Shown here: piece after piece, positions 13,164 through 25,184 of the stretch
How the letters are laid out: each line of letters begins with the position of its first letter
Position numbering within the stretch: the first letter of the stretch is position 1
Origin: Brachynemurus nebulosus
Lineage: Eukaryota; Arthropoda; Insecta; Neuroptera; Myrmeleontidae
NCBI GenBank assembly: GCA_035578155.1
Contig: JAPWDM010000001.1
Location: 159,437,498-159,501,497, forward strand
Length of the DNA: 64,000 nucleotides
Direction of reading: 5' to 3'
Position numbers and translations under genes: made by a program
The notes under the pieces: model-generated
What the model saw: the letters and a program-made list of their open reading frames with translations, nothing else
Databases searched by the model: none
What the model was told of the DNA's origin: nothing

Positions 13164-16100
13164 TAGAACAAATTTTAAAGCAATGAATGACAGAGTGGTT
13201 TGTGTTAAGTGTTTTAAAGGTTTCACAAATCTCAAGTTATTGGAAATTTTTTCATATTTCAGTAATAATATGCTGTAAGGACAAACCTTACCACTTACCA
13301 TAATACGTTTACCACCTGACGCTATTAATATTATCAACTATATTAAAGATGTAGTTTCCAAAAATATTTGAATAACATTAAAAACATTTTGCTACTCACA
13401 GTTTGCACTTCTTTAAGTAACATGTGTTCAAAGTCATATGAGGTAAAAACTGGAAATAACTTTATGTGACCTTGACCACTCAGTACTTATAAATATATTC
13501 TGACAACAGAATAATAATTATGAAATCTTGCATTGGTATTGTGATAATGTAATTGTACAGGTTAGGTTATTTATCTCGTTAATGCTATAAATTTTAAATA
13601 AAAATTATTATAAAGGTAATCTACGGTTATAAACAATAAAATAATATGTTTTGAAAAAAGCTTATAGTAATTTTTTATATGGCATTTATTGAAAGAAACA
13701 ATAAACATATTTTCTACTTGTAGATGGCGTTATTAATTATCTCATACGAACGTAAAGCGCCCTCTTTCTTAAAAAAATACAATGGATAAGAATAGCACTG
13801 TGTTATAATAACAAAACTAAATTTATACCAGTTGATGTAGAATATTAAATCAATATAATAGTATTGTATTAAGCGAAACGAAATTTCATGCTAACGTTAG
13901 GTTGCATTTATTTATGAGAATAACGTCTTCATAATTTAAGTCAATTAAATATTAGAATAGTCATTTAATGATATTTTCACCGTTTTGATTTTTTTTATTC
14001 TTTTAACTGGATGAGGTTCGATCATTTTTGAATGTTCCTTCAGTAGTATCAATGAAAAGAATGTTAACGAATCCTCGAAGTATACTGAGGATTGCTCTGC
14101 CCCCTTTTATCGCTCCGAGTCGATACTATAGCCATCTATATCAAGTGATTATTTGACAATTTATCAGAACGTTTTACTATTATAAATGAATGAAAAATAT
14201 CTTAAAAAATTGAAATTTGTCTAATAAAAGCCATACATCTGCTCATTTTACCTTAGAAATGTCTTAAAATGGAATAGTTATCAACAGTTACCAAGAAATG
14301 CATAAGGTAATTTTTTATAATATTTTTTCCTGAAAATTTTAAAATAAAGTGACATTTGATAGTAGGGTTACAAATAATTTTTTTTTTTTATTACTTTGTA
14401 GAATATGGTAAATAGATATCGTAATAAAGTACTCGCTTTGAAAAAATCGAACTCAGTATTTATAAGAAAATTACTTTTTCTTAAAGAAAATCCTAAAATT
14501 ATGTACAAATAATGTCCTGATAAACTGACATATTTTTCCACCTTGAGCGCTGTAGTCGAATTTCGTATTCTCTCGAGGCAAAAGCTCATAGCAAATAAAA
14601 AATATCTGTTTCAAACATTTTGTAAGAATCTTTGAAGGAATACTTTCTGAAATAAAGCATTTAAGTTGTTTAAAAATTAAAATTAATCAAATATATCTTG
14701 AAAAGCTGAATAAAAAATCGTTGTAGAATTTTTCTTTAGGGTACATAGCTTTTTGAAAAAATTAGCATCGAAATTTTGTTGTGCAGTTAATTCTTACTTT
14801 TTAACTATTATTGTGCACAGGTGGTAATTACATAAAACATTGTTTGTAAATTAGATCAGTAACCAATGGCACTCAAAACTTTTCTTAGAGGTAAATTTTT
14901 ATTTCGAAATTATACACTTTAGAGAAGACTGATATTAGACTTTTTTGTTCAGTTATTTATAAACTATGATTCTGGTCGGAGGTGCTCACTGACAGGATTA
15001 ATTATACTAACTTAAAATTAGAAAAAATTAAAATCTAAAAATCGATTTCTCACTTTGTCAATTTCATTTTACCCTGAATCTCCTTCTAAAGATGACTTCT
15101 TCAGTCATACACTATTCGAAAAATTGACTAGAATGAAGAGAACAACAAAAATGACTGAAACTGAACTAGTTGTCAAAGATTCATCTATATATTTCATCAT
15201 TCCGAAATAGAACTAAACATTATCAAAACTAACGATATCTGTGCCAAATTTGGCTTATCAATGCAACTGATACGCAAGTATGAAATCAATTTATATACTA
15301 TAAAATAAACTTTTTAAAAATGCCACATAAATATTTAGGGAAACTCTTGCCGAATTTGTACATATTCTTGTAAATTAAGCCTGATTAAGTGTAATTCCTT
15401 TTACCGTGTTACGAAATATATTTAAAACAGAACTATAAATACTTGTAAATTTTAAGTGTATCTATTTATGAGCTGTACTCTTATCATATCATAAGCGCCC
15501 TCCCAATTAAAACGATAACTTTCAATTAAAATAATTTTATAAATATGTTTTCATCAAAAGTTATTTTTTTAAAAATAGCTACCTATTATTAGATTTTTAA
15601 AAAATATATTTATTGTAGGGTCTTATGATTTAATAAATCAGCTCTTTGCCAAAAAAAAAAAAAACATTTTTTGAGCAATTTTAAGGACGATTTACGCCTA
15701 CTATTAAGAACGCTTTTAATAGTTACTAACATTGATGTGTATTGTAATTTACGAAAAAAAAAAATAATTTAAAATATTAACACGAAATAACTATTATACC
15801 GCAGTGCCTAAAATTTTCTTCCATTTATTTTATTATATTTTTTTTTTTTATATATTAATTTAAAGGCAATTTTTTCTGGGGGGTTTCTCAAAAAAATTAC
15901 TTGTTTATTTAAAATAATACAGTTTATTCATGGATTTTTACTGTAATGTGGCTCTGTTTTTTAAACTAAGAAACTTATTTTCATATAAAACTCCCCCTTC
16001 CGGACTCTTTTGTAAATTTTTGTAATGTTCTCATAAAATTGTTTAAATTATAAATTGATTTTTGTCTTCCGTTTCAGCTATTAAAAATTTACATTACATT

Positions 16101-18879
16101 ATTGCACATTGTTACGAAGTTTTTGGACTCAAATAATATGCATCATTAAAATAATTGTAAAACAGGACGGGTATGGTTAACGGTCCAGTAACGCTTTAGA
16201 GAGATGATTTTGAGTTTCAGATTGAACGATTATTGCATTCGCCAGATTCCAGCACTGTAGAATCCTGCTAAAGGCAACCTGTCGAAATTCCGATGTTGTT
16301 TCGCTTGTTTCCGATTTCTACTAACGCTATGGCGCCATTTAGCTTCCTCAAACAATAAGGTTAACATTAGAATCATTTTCAGCCAGGTTTCTTCCGTTCC
16401 AATTTGTATACTTCCCAAAATTCATTAAATTTTAGCTTGAAATAAACTTGAATTATCCACGATACGCAAATATTCTCGAATCTAAACCAATGCCTTATCC
16501 AAAAAATCCAGGCAGACATTAAGACGTCATTTCGACGTGTAATTTTAAGCATCTCTTGTCTCACAACGAGTGGAGGTGAAAATGTTGCTAACTATCGGTT
16601 AAAACCTTTTAACTTTTCTGTATCGAGCGCTAGAATCACAACAGAAATTTGTAAGTCTGGGATGCCACTTTATACCGAACTTATTGTTATCAAAAAGAAG
16701 CTTATTTAACTTCTTTAGCTATAACATCTAATCACCATTTACTAGTAATATGTGAGTTAGAAAATACTGAAAACTGATTCATGCTAATATTTATTTAAAT
16801 ATATAGTAAAACTTAGTTTTTACCATAGCTTTTTTTTATTTTTTATTTTGCACCAATGGGGTTAAAAATTCATGAATAGACTTTATTTAATTTAAAAACT
16901 ATTGGCAACGCAAACATACTTACTCGCGCCTCTGACGAGAAAATTAAAAGCTGTGTACGTCTAATTGACAATAGAAAACATACGAGTACATGCGTGGCTC
17001 GCACATGATTTGTATAATACGTCTTTCTATCGCCAGTTAGATACATTCGTTGAGGTTCGACTTGATACAGTTCTTAATTTTATCACCAGAGACGCGCACG
17101 TAATCTTTTCGTTACCAATTGATTTAAGACGTCTAAATGTGTATTCGTTTATAATTTGATATATTTTTAAATCAAATTTAATTAAATTTTGATTAATTAT
17201 CGACTAAATGGAAACGTAATACTAATCTTTTGATACCTAATATTTTTAAAATCCTCATTAAGGGTTATAAATTTTACTAAAAATACAGAATACTTACTTA
17301 TTCAGTAAAATATTAATTTCTTAACAAACTACATGTTAGGTATAAAAAGATTAATTTATTGATTGTTTAAAAAATTATTTATCGATTTAGTAATTTAGTA
17401 TTTATTGTTAACAAAAAATATTTTTGTTCTCTTAACAAAGGGTAGGTGTATATTTATGTTATTAAAAATAAATCTTTTTGAATTTATTAATCAAATTCTA
17501 GTTTTTGGAATTTATTATGGATAAAATAAAAGAAAAATCTAATAAAAAAATTTAAAAAAATACACGCTAAAAGTTGGTAGAACTGTATTTTTCAGTTAAC
17601 GAATAAGTTAATTTTTTTATTATATAAATTTTATAATAAAGAGTTAAGTGTGCGTTTTTTTACTTTAAAAATAAACCTAGTAAGTAATAGTAGTTTGCCA
17701 TTGTGATTTAGTTATCCTTCTTCATCGGTTTCAATTTTCAACTTTCACATTTTATGATTTGTTTTTCATTTTTCATTATCGCGTTTTACTCATTAAAAAA
17801 AAACATATTAATTACAGAGTAATTACGATTTAAATAATGAAATAATTGTTATTATAATTAGATGTTATTTAAGTGGAGTTTTAAGTAATGTCATATGTGT
17901 TTTAACGTCGATTTTTAATATGTTATTCTGAAGGTATTTCAGATTTTCCACGTCTTGTAATTTAAAAGTAATACGAGAGTCTTCTATATGTTAGATTGAG
18001 AACTAAAAGAAAATTTGTACTTGTTATTAGAGATCGGAGTGTTACAAGTAAAATTATAAATTTTTCTGATTGGCAATTCAAATTATTTGAAAATAATTAA
18101 ATTTTCACTAGCAGTTTTAATATTTTTAGCACAGTTATTTGCGTTTTTGAAGAAAATTTAAAAAAGATAATACAATTTATTCATATGGTATATTGTTCTG
18201 GAAGCTATCAGACCTATGGATTTTTGCCAAATATAAGTGATGGTCAACAGTAGTAAAACCGCTACTCATTCAAAATTTGGGATAAAAAAAATGTTTTCAA
18301 ATATCTCGTAAACAGTGAGAGGTAGAGCAAAAGTATGAATTGACAGTACTGTTCTTTTTTAAAAGTGTCTATTGATACGTAATTTCTTTATATTCGGGAA
18401 TTCATTTTGATAAAAGAAAGTGAAGCAAAGAAAATGTTAAAATTGTGTTTACACTTTTACAGAATTTAAATCTGCGTTAAAAAATCTTGCTGGGCCTGTT
18501 TTTGAAGTCTAGGAGTAGATTAAGCAGGAGAATGATTGTTGATGTACTATTTAAATAATTATAAAACTTCTTTATTGTATACCTTATTTCAAATACAATT
18601 GATCATGAGTTTTCGTTAAAAAATTAAATAATTCTTATATTCGAAACAAATCAATCTTCTATTCTTTTCTAAAAATAAACTGCAAATTTAAAATTTACGT
18701 AAATGCAATAATGAAAGAGATAAAGCTAAGAAAACGAAAATTATTTAAATTCAAAGTGACGAAACATGGTTAAATTTAAGTGAAATGGACCATAGATAGT
18801 TTACGGTAATTGCAGTTTCAGTAACATTATATAGGAATGAGTTAAGTTAGCTTACACTCCCTACTATTATTAACACATT

Positions 18880-19042
18880 CGGCGTGTTCGTTGCTGAGTT
18901 TTTCTGCTCAAAGTAAGCTGTTAGCACATGCGTAAGAACATTCTTATGAAGTACGAAATACTTGTGTATTCCATTAAAAAAAGTTCTTGCGCATGCGCTA
19001 ACAGCTCACTTTGAGCAGAAAAACTCAGCAACGAACACGCCG
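18880..19042. repeat. Foldback hairpin of about 60-bp arms
   Basis: CGGCGTGTTCGTTGCTGAG is the left outer end and its complement the right outer end. The arms continue through TTTTTCTGCTCAAAGT and GCATGCG. The loop is about 40 bp. The arms are less A/T-rich than the surroundings. Confidence 0.85.
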
Positions 19043-19105
19043 ATTGGCGATGGAAAATGTTATCACAATAAATGCATTTAAAGCTAAACCATCATATATG
19101 TATAC

Positions 19106-19302
19106 CAGTGGTTTACAAACGGGGGGGGGGGGGCGGAATTGTCGCCAGGGGGCGAAGGTTAATTGAAAATATCGTTGCCGTTTTGATAAAATCATGGTTT
19201 TAAGAATAAGCGCTCAAACATAATTATCGAATAATGGACAATTAGGGAGTTAGACAGGTATTTTTTAGCAAAAAAATACTATTTTTTGTTTTGTTTTGTT
19301 TT

Positions 19303-19339
<37 letters not shown>

Positions 19340-19925
19340 TGTAAGAAAATATAATTTATTTCAACTTTTGGCATATTACTCATACTTATATATTACTTGA
19401 GACACTAAAAAAATTTTATGAAAAAAAAATAATTAGGCCATTGGCAGCTAGTTTTCGAAAATTGCTGATTTGTTGCCGTAGGCAGAGTAACTCGTGAAAT
19501 TCTTACCTAAAATAAAAAACAAAATTTTTTTATTAGTAGATGTTTATGGCTACTGTTTCCGTTCATTACAACTCATTTTACTAACAGAAAAAATTGCCAA
19601 AAGTTGGAATAAATTAGGTTTTTTCCCTAAAAAAAAAGCAATTTAACCCCTTAACACTGATTTTTCTGCTCGCTACTGTACGTAATATTTTAACAATAAC
19701 AATTCTTAAACGGTCAGAGTGATACGTAGCGCGTAAGTATCGAATACGTGTCTGATCAACGGTTTCCTCTAAAGTGTCGTATAGACCTGTCGTCCGCTAT
19801 GAATATTCAGTAAAAAAATAATTTACGAATTGTTTATAAATTTTTTCCAGAGGGGGGGGGGGCGACAGAGGTAAAATTTTTTTATAGGGAGGTGGGTGTT
19901 AGTGCGCAAAGTTTGGAAACCGCTG
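19106..19925. mobile_element. hAT-like non-autonomous transposon with perfect 8-bp TSD
   Basis: Ends CAGTGGTTTACAAACG and, inverted, CAGCGGTTTCCAAACTTTG, which are classic hAT termini. An exact 8-bp duplication ATGTATAC flanks it at 19098-19105 and 19926-19933. 820 bp. Subterminal G-runs (GGGGGGGGGGGG near each end) and a long T-tract at about 19308-19335. No transposase. Confidence 0.9.
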
Positions 19926-20179
19926 ATGTATACAGTTGCCCAAGTGTAACTTGTCCTGTGAAGGTCATGTGCAGTAGATAATTTCCCACTCGTTCTGTAT
20001 ATAGTTGGTAATAGTTTATTTCTTTTTAAAGCATTTACTATCTCTTTTATTCACGCATTTTTAAATATTTAGCTATTATATTTACATTTCCGTTATCTAA
20101 AGTTTTTTATTGTAAATATCGCGAAATCAATTCGTCATAGCAAAAAGATAACGAAAAATTTGAAAGCTTAAAGAGATTT

Positions 20180-20360
20180 AGGTTTTTAAAACGTATTATG
20201 ACCGTTAAAATGTACTTTTTGTTATTGAAAATTATCGATATAATGAGAATATAAAAATATTTTCAAATGTCAAAGCACAAGTTAACGAGCGATATTCCTT
20301 ATCGATAATTTTTAATAACGAAAGATACACTTTAACTGTCGTAATGTTTGAAATATTTAT
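20180..20360. repeat. Inverted repeat around ATTATCGATA
   Basis: Arms of about 45-60 bp: GACCGTTAAAATGTACTTTT...AAAATTATCGATA and the diverged complement at about 20301-20345. Confidence 0.6.
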
Positions 20361-20493
20361 ATTCTACTTTAGTTATAAGTTTTAAATATTTTCATTATTT
20401 TTTTACTGCGACGCACTGTTTACGAGATATTTACTATCAAAAGTTTTCAATAAATGAATTTTTTTTAACTTAAATAGTACCATTACATTAACA

Positions 20494-20781
20494 CTGCCGT
20501 GTCACACTAATCTCACGTATCTCAGAAATGATAGTTTTGAGGGAACTTGATTTGAATAAAATATCGTATTATCTTAATTCGCTCAAATATTATTAAATAT
20601 CTAAGATAATTGATTTTTATTATGCGTTATTGATTCAATGTAGCAGTATTGATTTAATAACGTATAAATATACTATTTGAAAATATAAGAAATAACGAAT
20701 GTGATACAATCAAAATAAAAATTTAAAAATACAATAGATTAATTATTATATTATTATTAACAAATTAATTAATTTTATTGT

Positions 20782-20858
<77 letters not shown>

Positions 20859-20937
20859 GGATTGAGTAGAATTCTTTAAACGTTGTTACGCGAAATTGTT
20901 GTATCTAAAGATACATGACATTCGTGTGACACGGCAG
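20494..20937. mobile_element. MITE with CTGCCGTGTCACAC termini enclosing a TA microsatellite
   Basis: Left CTGCCGTGTCACACTAAT and right ATTCGTGTGACACGGCAG are inverted matches over 18 bp with one mismatch. A (TA)n run at about 20784-20855 lies inside. 444 bp, class unresolved. Confidence 0.7.
20784..20855. repeat. (TA)n microsatellite
   Basis: About 36 uninterrupted TA units. Confidence 0.95.
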
Positions 20938-21810
20938 AGCAGTTGCCGAAACTGTTGTCTGAAGTTCTAAATCTTCGAAATCTAATATCTTGAAAAAGTT
21001 CTTCAAATAAAAAATAAATTGGTTTAAAGGATTAATAATAACTTTCTCAAATACTTAAACACGTCGAATCAAAGTACACCTGCTAAGGACACAGAACAAA
21101 CTTGATAACTTCATTTTTTCTATTTTCAGTTTTTTATTCATTTATATTAATATTTTTTTTAATAGAAGGAAAGAATATGATTTATCAAAGTTTTTTTTAT
21201 TTAACTGTAAAATTTATGAAATGATGATTATCCAGTTCTTTTCCTTTACTCTTCATACAAATGGGATTATTACATGTGTACAAAGTCGGATAGTTGTTTT
21301 TTTTTCTATCTCTACGCAAAATCGAAATCCAATAAAATCCAAGTTCCATGCACTAAAAACGAATATTTCTAATTGCTTGTACAGGCTCAGTTAATAATAA
21401 GTAGGTGAAATGAAGATGGTTAGTCATATTAGTTTTTGATTGATTAGATGCACAAAAACTAGAGTCATAAGCATCGTTTGATTAAGTACTATTGAGTATG
21501 TGATTAATAACAATAAATCATGAGGTGTGGTATGTTGTGATAACGTATACCTTCCCCGGTTGGTTTGGAACTCCCAATTTACCAGACAAGAACAAAGTTG
21601 ATAACCACGACTATACCAATTCGATTTATATATTTTTGTATAATTTATTTCATTAAAAAAAAAAATTTCTGTCAAGATTGTACTAAGGTAGTATAAAAAA
21701 ATTTTAAGATTCCGTCACAGATTGTTAAAAAGTGATTAAGTGGACAGTTGGGCGTCTAATCAATTGTAAAATAACAGGCCGTCTCTATTTGATCTGCTTT
21801 TTAGTTACTA

Positions 21811-22016
21811 CTTAATAAGAGGTCAAATCAACTAAAAATGATTTGACATCATCAACCAAATACAACAAATGAAGCAAAATTAGACAAATCTAGTTTTCTG
21901 TCTCTTCCTTTTTGTTACCTATTTTTATATTAGAGTAACTATAGTAACTTAAAACGGTACGTCTAATTTTGCTTCATTTGTTAATGACGTCAGGCCATTT
22001 TTAGTTGATTTGACTT
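21811..22016. repeat. Inverted repeat (GGTCAAATCAACTAAAAATG arms)
   Basis: Outer arms GTCAAATCAACTAAAAATG and complement CATTTTTAGTTGATTTGAC; inner arms AACAAATGAAGCAAAATTAGAC and complement. The spacer is about 60-70 bp. Confidence 0.75.
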
Positions 22017-22691
22017 ATATCAATTCAGTCTGAACAAGATAATCAATTTAAATATTACAATGGCAAATACTTATCAATTTAAATCAAATCAATAATATTA
22101 AATATTAAAAGAAATTTGTAGAGTATAATTAATATTAATTAAAGATGTGCTTAATAAGTTCTCTAAACATTAAAGAAAGAAGTAATTATAAAAAAAGATT
22201 AATAATATTTGGCACATCCAATGGTATTTTGAAACAGTTATTATTTTAAACGAGCTTTTTGATATAAAATAAACTAATAATATTTAAGCTCATTAAGCAA
22301 TTTAAGTGATGCTCAAATAATCACGCTAAGTGCAATACGTTTTATGTATAAAATTTTTCTTGGATTCTGATAAAAAAAATATGTGGCTAGAGTTAATAAT
22401 TAATACATAATTTGTTACTCATTATTCACAGTTGTACAAAAGTTGTATAAAATGTACTCTGATCATTGGTAAATAGTAAAGTCCGTATTTTTGTACCATA
22501 TTTAAATTTAATTTTTTTTAACCCATTAAACCTAGTGTTCGACCTAAGCTTCGACTTCGGCGAAAAGGAAGCCGAAGATTTGACCGAAGTAGAAGGTGGC
22601 ATCCTACCACATTATGTAATTTTATTTATTCTTTCTTTACTCTAAATGGGGAATTTGACTAATTTTGGGTAACTATTTTAAAATACGCATA

Positions 22692-22883
22692 CAGTATAGC
22701 ACCGATAATGGAAACATCAGTTTTGGAAATTTTTTGAGAGCATCAAATTACTCTCAAAATTTTTTGAGAGTATCAAATTGAGAGCATCAGAGGCAACATC
22801 ACTTTTGGAAAGTTGCATAAAAAATGTCAAGTATTTATCAAAAAATTTCCAAAACTAATGTTTCCATTATCGGTGCTATACTG
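22692..22883. mobile_element. Short TA-flanked MITE (Tc1/mariner type)
   Basis: Terminal inverted repeats of about 44 bp start CAGTATAGCACCGATAATGG. TA dinucleotides at 22690-22691 and 22884-22885 fit a TA duplication. An internal direct repeat of AAATTTTTTGAGAG is visible. 192 bp. Confidence 0.85.
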
Positions 22884-23175
22884 TATTTATGTATTATGCA
22901 TGTACCTATATAATTTTAATTTTTAAAAATAATGCCGAAAATCGTTGGAAAAAATTAATTTAATATTTGTTCTCAAAATTTGCGCGAAAACGTTCATTAG
23001 CTTCAATTACGTCACATTCTCTAGATAGCAAAAGGTGTCATGTAACTAAGAAAAAAAACTGTTTATTTTTCTTATAACTAGGAAAAAAAATTGTTCATTT
23101 TTAAAAAAATTAATTAAATTCAAATTAATTTCCATGGTTATATTTGCTAACCGGAATTTACGTAGCATTTCTAGA

Positions 23176-23485
23176 TAGAGTCGCTATAATAAATAGAGTC
23201 GTGACATGTCATCCATTTTGTATCCAAAACAGAGCGGGAAGCTTCAAAATTAATTATCACATGTTTGAGTAAATATTTTTGAGTACATAATTATTGTTAA
23301 TAAGTTATGAATTAATGAACAATTAAAAATTTTTAATTTAATTAGTCTTTCTAAGTTAAACTAAATAGTTTTTGTTAACATTTAGTTTATTTCCAATGTA
23401 TTTTACGAAAACTTTGGATAGAAAATGCTGGAACCAATCAGCGTTCAGCACACATGTCACCACTCTATTTATTATAGGCACTCTA
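23176..23485. mobile_element. Mutator-like MITE with perfect 9-bp TSD
   Basis: Ends TAGAGTCGCTATAATAAATA and inverted TAGAGTGCCTATAATAAATA, continuing through GAGTSGTGACATGTC (about 35-bp inverted repeats). ATTTCTAGA is duplicated exactly at 23167-23175 and 23486-23494; a 9-bp duplication is characteristic of Mutator-like elements. 310 bp. A diverged, longer relative lies at 37488-38403. Confidence 0.85.
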
Positions 23486-23512
23486 ATTTCTAGATATGCA
23501 TTCTATTCCACG

Positions 23513-23847
23513 TCATACATATTTACGTGTCTTACGTAAAAATAATTTTGAATCGTATGATTCGCCAGCGAGAAGTGATTTTAAAGGTTCCGGTAGGGTA
23601 GGAAGAGGTGACAGTTCCTGATGCACAACACATACCGGTTGCTTCATTGTGGAATTTTAACGCTTGACAATATTGGCATATTTTGTCCATCGCACCAATT
23701 GTAATTTTAGGGTGTACAGAGTATTCAAAGTCTGGTCCTGGTGCATATTCGAACGCAAGGCGCACGAATGATGTACGTGCTAATGCGCGGCTTTTGCGGC
23801 TTTTTTGCTCCCTCTCTCTGAATGTAGCTATGTGCCGTTCTCGCGCT
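23513..23847 (-). pseudogene. Helitron Rep/helicase N-terminal fragment, frameshifted
   Basis: On the minus strand a frame from about 23847 carries a basic stretch (FREREQKSRKSRALAR) then RLAFEYAPGPDFEYSVHPK and IGAMDKICQYCQALKFHNEA, TGMCCASG. This cysteine/histidine arrangement (MDKxCxYCxALKF, GMCC.SG.V) is the conserved region just before the Rep domain of Helitron proteins. After SGTV the frame shifts once and resumes as LPTLPEPLKSLLAGESYDSK, which again matches Helitron proteins. A stop follows a few codons later. Only about 110 residues of a protein normally well over 1000 remain, so this is a dead fragment. It borders the Mutator-like insertion at 23176-23485. Confidence 0.8.
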
Positions 23848-23950
23848 TATTCTCAATCCCATATGACTTAAAATTGGCTAAACTATTTTCAGCTTTATTA
23901 GTAAATATTGATTTGATTGTATCAAAATTATAAGAAAAAATTAATTAAAT

Positions 23951-23996
23951 CAATTATAACTACTGAGCCACAGCAACACGTGGCTGGGTCAGCTAG
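23951..23996 (+). mobile_element. Helitron-type 3' terminus
   Basis: A hairpin (AGCCAC, 8-nt loop, GTGGCT at about 23966-23985) is followed by GGGTCAG and CTAG, then T. A short hairpin about 8-10 nt upstream of CTRR-T is the Helitron 3' signature. Its orientation (+) is opposite to the Rep fragment next to it, so they may be different insertions. The left boundary of this element is not defined. Confidence 0.6.
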
Positions 23997-24023
23997 TATA
24001 GTATATCTATAAGTTTTAATTTT

Positions 24024-24554
24024 ATATGTGTTGCGTATAGTAATGTGTAAGTAAACAAAACAATTTGAATTTTATTTTGATCGTTTCCATAAATACATAT
24101 CCGAACATTTAAGGAAATTATAGTAGGATTAGCGAAAGTTTGCGCCTCGGGTATACTCGATTTTTGACCCCTTCCTCACATATTTTGGCGCATTAGCCAT
24201 TATCATGTTTATAGTGTGTGCGCCGGCTGAAAGTTAACTGCGTATGAGCATAAATAAATTTTAAGGGAAAGGGCTAAAAAGTCGAGTATACCCGAGACGC
24301 AAACTCTCGCTAATCCCACTATAGAGATAGATTAAAAATTTTATTCATTTGATTTAAAATTTACATATATTCAATTTTATTTAAATCAAAAAGAAAAAAA
24401 GTCGTAGAAAAAATATATAGTATTCGACTCGCTAGCAATGGCTATTACTCACTCAGATGCATTAGGACACTCGCCTCGTAAACTCAGCTCGTGTCGCAAT
24501 TTCATCTTCGTGAGTAATAGCTATCATTACCAACTCGTTGAATAATATACTATT
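24024..24554. repeat. Repeat unit C1 (tandem with 24575-24894, related to 30535-30829)
   Basis: Shares TAGTAATGTGTAAGTAAACA, TTGATCGTTTCCATA, AATTTCATCTTCGTGAGTAA and AATAATATACTATT in the same order with the next unit and with a third copy 6 kb downstream. It contains an inverted pair ATGGCTATTACTCAC / GTGAGTAATAGCTATCAT. A TA-flanked MITE (24121-24321) interrupts only this copy. Confidence 0.85.
24121..24321. mobile_element. TA-flanked MITE with verifiable empty sites
   Basis: Inverted ends of about 45 bp: TAGTAGGATTAGCGAAAGTT and TAGTGGGATTAGCGAGAGTT (complement of right end), running through CTCGGGTATACTCGA. Host sequence reads AAAT-TA-element-TA-GAGATA, while the sister repeat at 24575 reads AAAT-TA-GAGATA without it, so the TSD is TA and the insertion is 201 bp. 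Confidence 0.92.
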
Positions 24555-24574
24555 GTCTCTGATCTCTTGCCTTT

Positions 24575-24894
24575 CATATATGCTGCGTAGTAACGTGTAA
24601 GTAAACAAAGCTATCTATATGTTATTTTGATCGTTTCCATAGATACATATAAAAAACATTTAATGAAATTAGAGATAAATGAGAAGTTATATTCCTTTAA
24701 TTTAAAGTTTATACCTATTCAATTTTATTTGAATCAAAAATGGAAATAAGTCGAAGAAAAAGTACATATAGTGTCTTACTCGCTTGCAGTGGCTATTACT
24801 TACTCAGACGTATTACGACACTCGTCTCGTGTCGCAATTTCATCTTCGTGAGTAAAAACTATCATTACCAGCTCATTAAATAATATACTATTAT
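24575..24894. repeat. Repeat unit C2 (uninterrupted)
   Basis: Direct tandem copy of 24024-24554 lacking the MITE; about 320 bp. Confidence 0.85.
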
Positions 24895-25184
24895 TTGTAA
24901 TCGAGCAAAAAAATATATGTATACACCTGTAGATCTCAAGGGTCTTTTTAGAGTTAACACAGAATAGTATTCGCCGTTGAAGTACAAAGAGTTAAATTGT
25001 TATAAATACATACAATTTAATAAAACGCAATAAAAGCGAAGGGATTTTTTTTTAAAAATTTATGTTATATAGGACTTTAGAACTCACAATCAGTTAACTA
25101 ATTACGTACATACAATACCAATAAAAAATGTTCCCTTTTTTATTACATTGTTCTAAATTATCGGTATATAATATAACTAATATA

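Noticed and set aside
16230..16564. Two overlapping minus-strand ORFs in a less A/T-rich island
   Set aside because: No recognisable domain and frames break each other; could be an old retroelement piece but I cannot support it.
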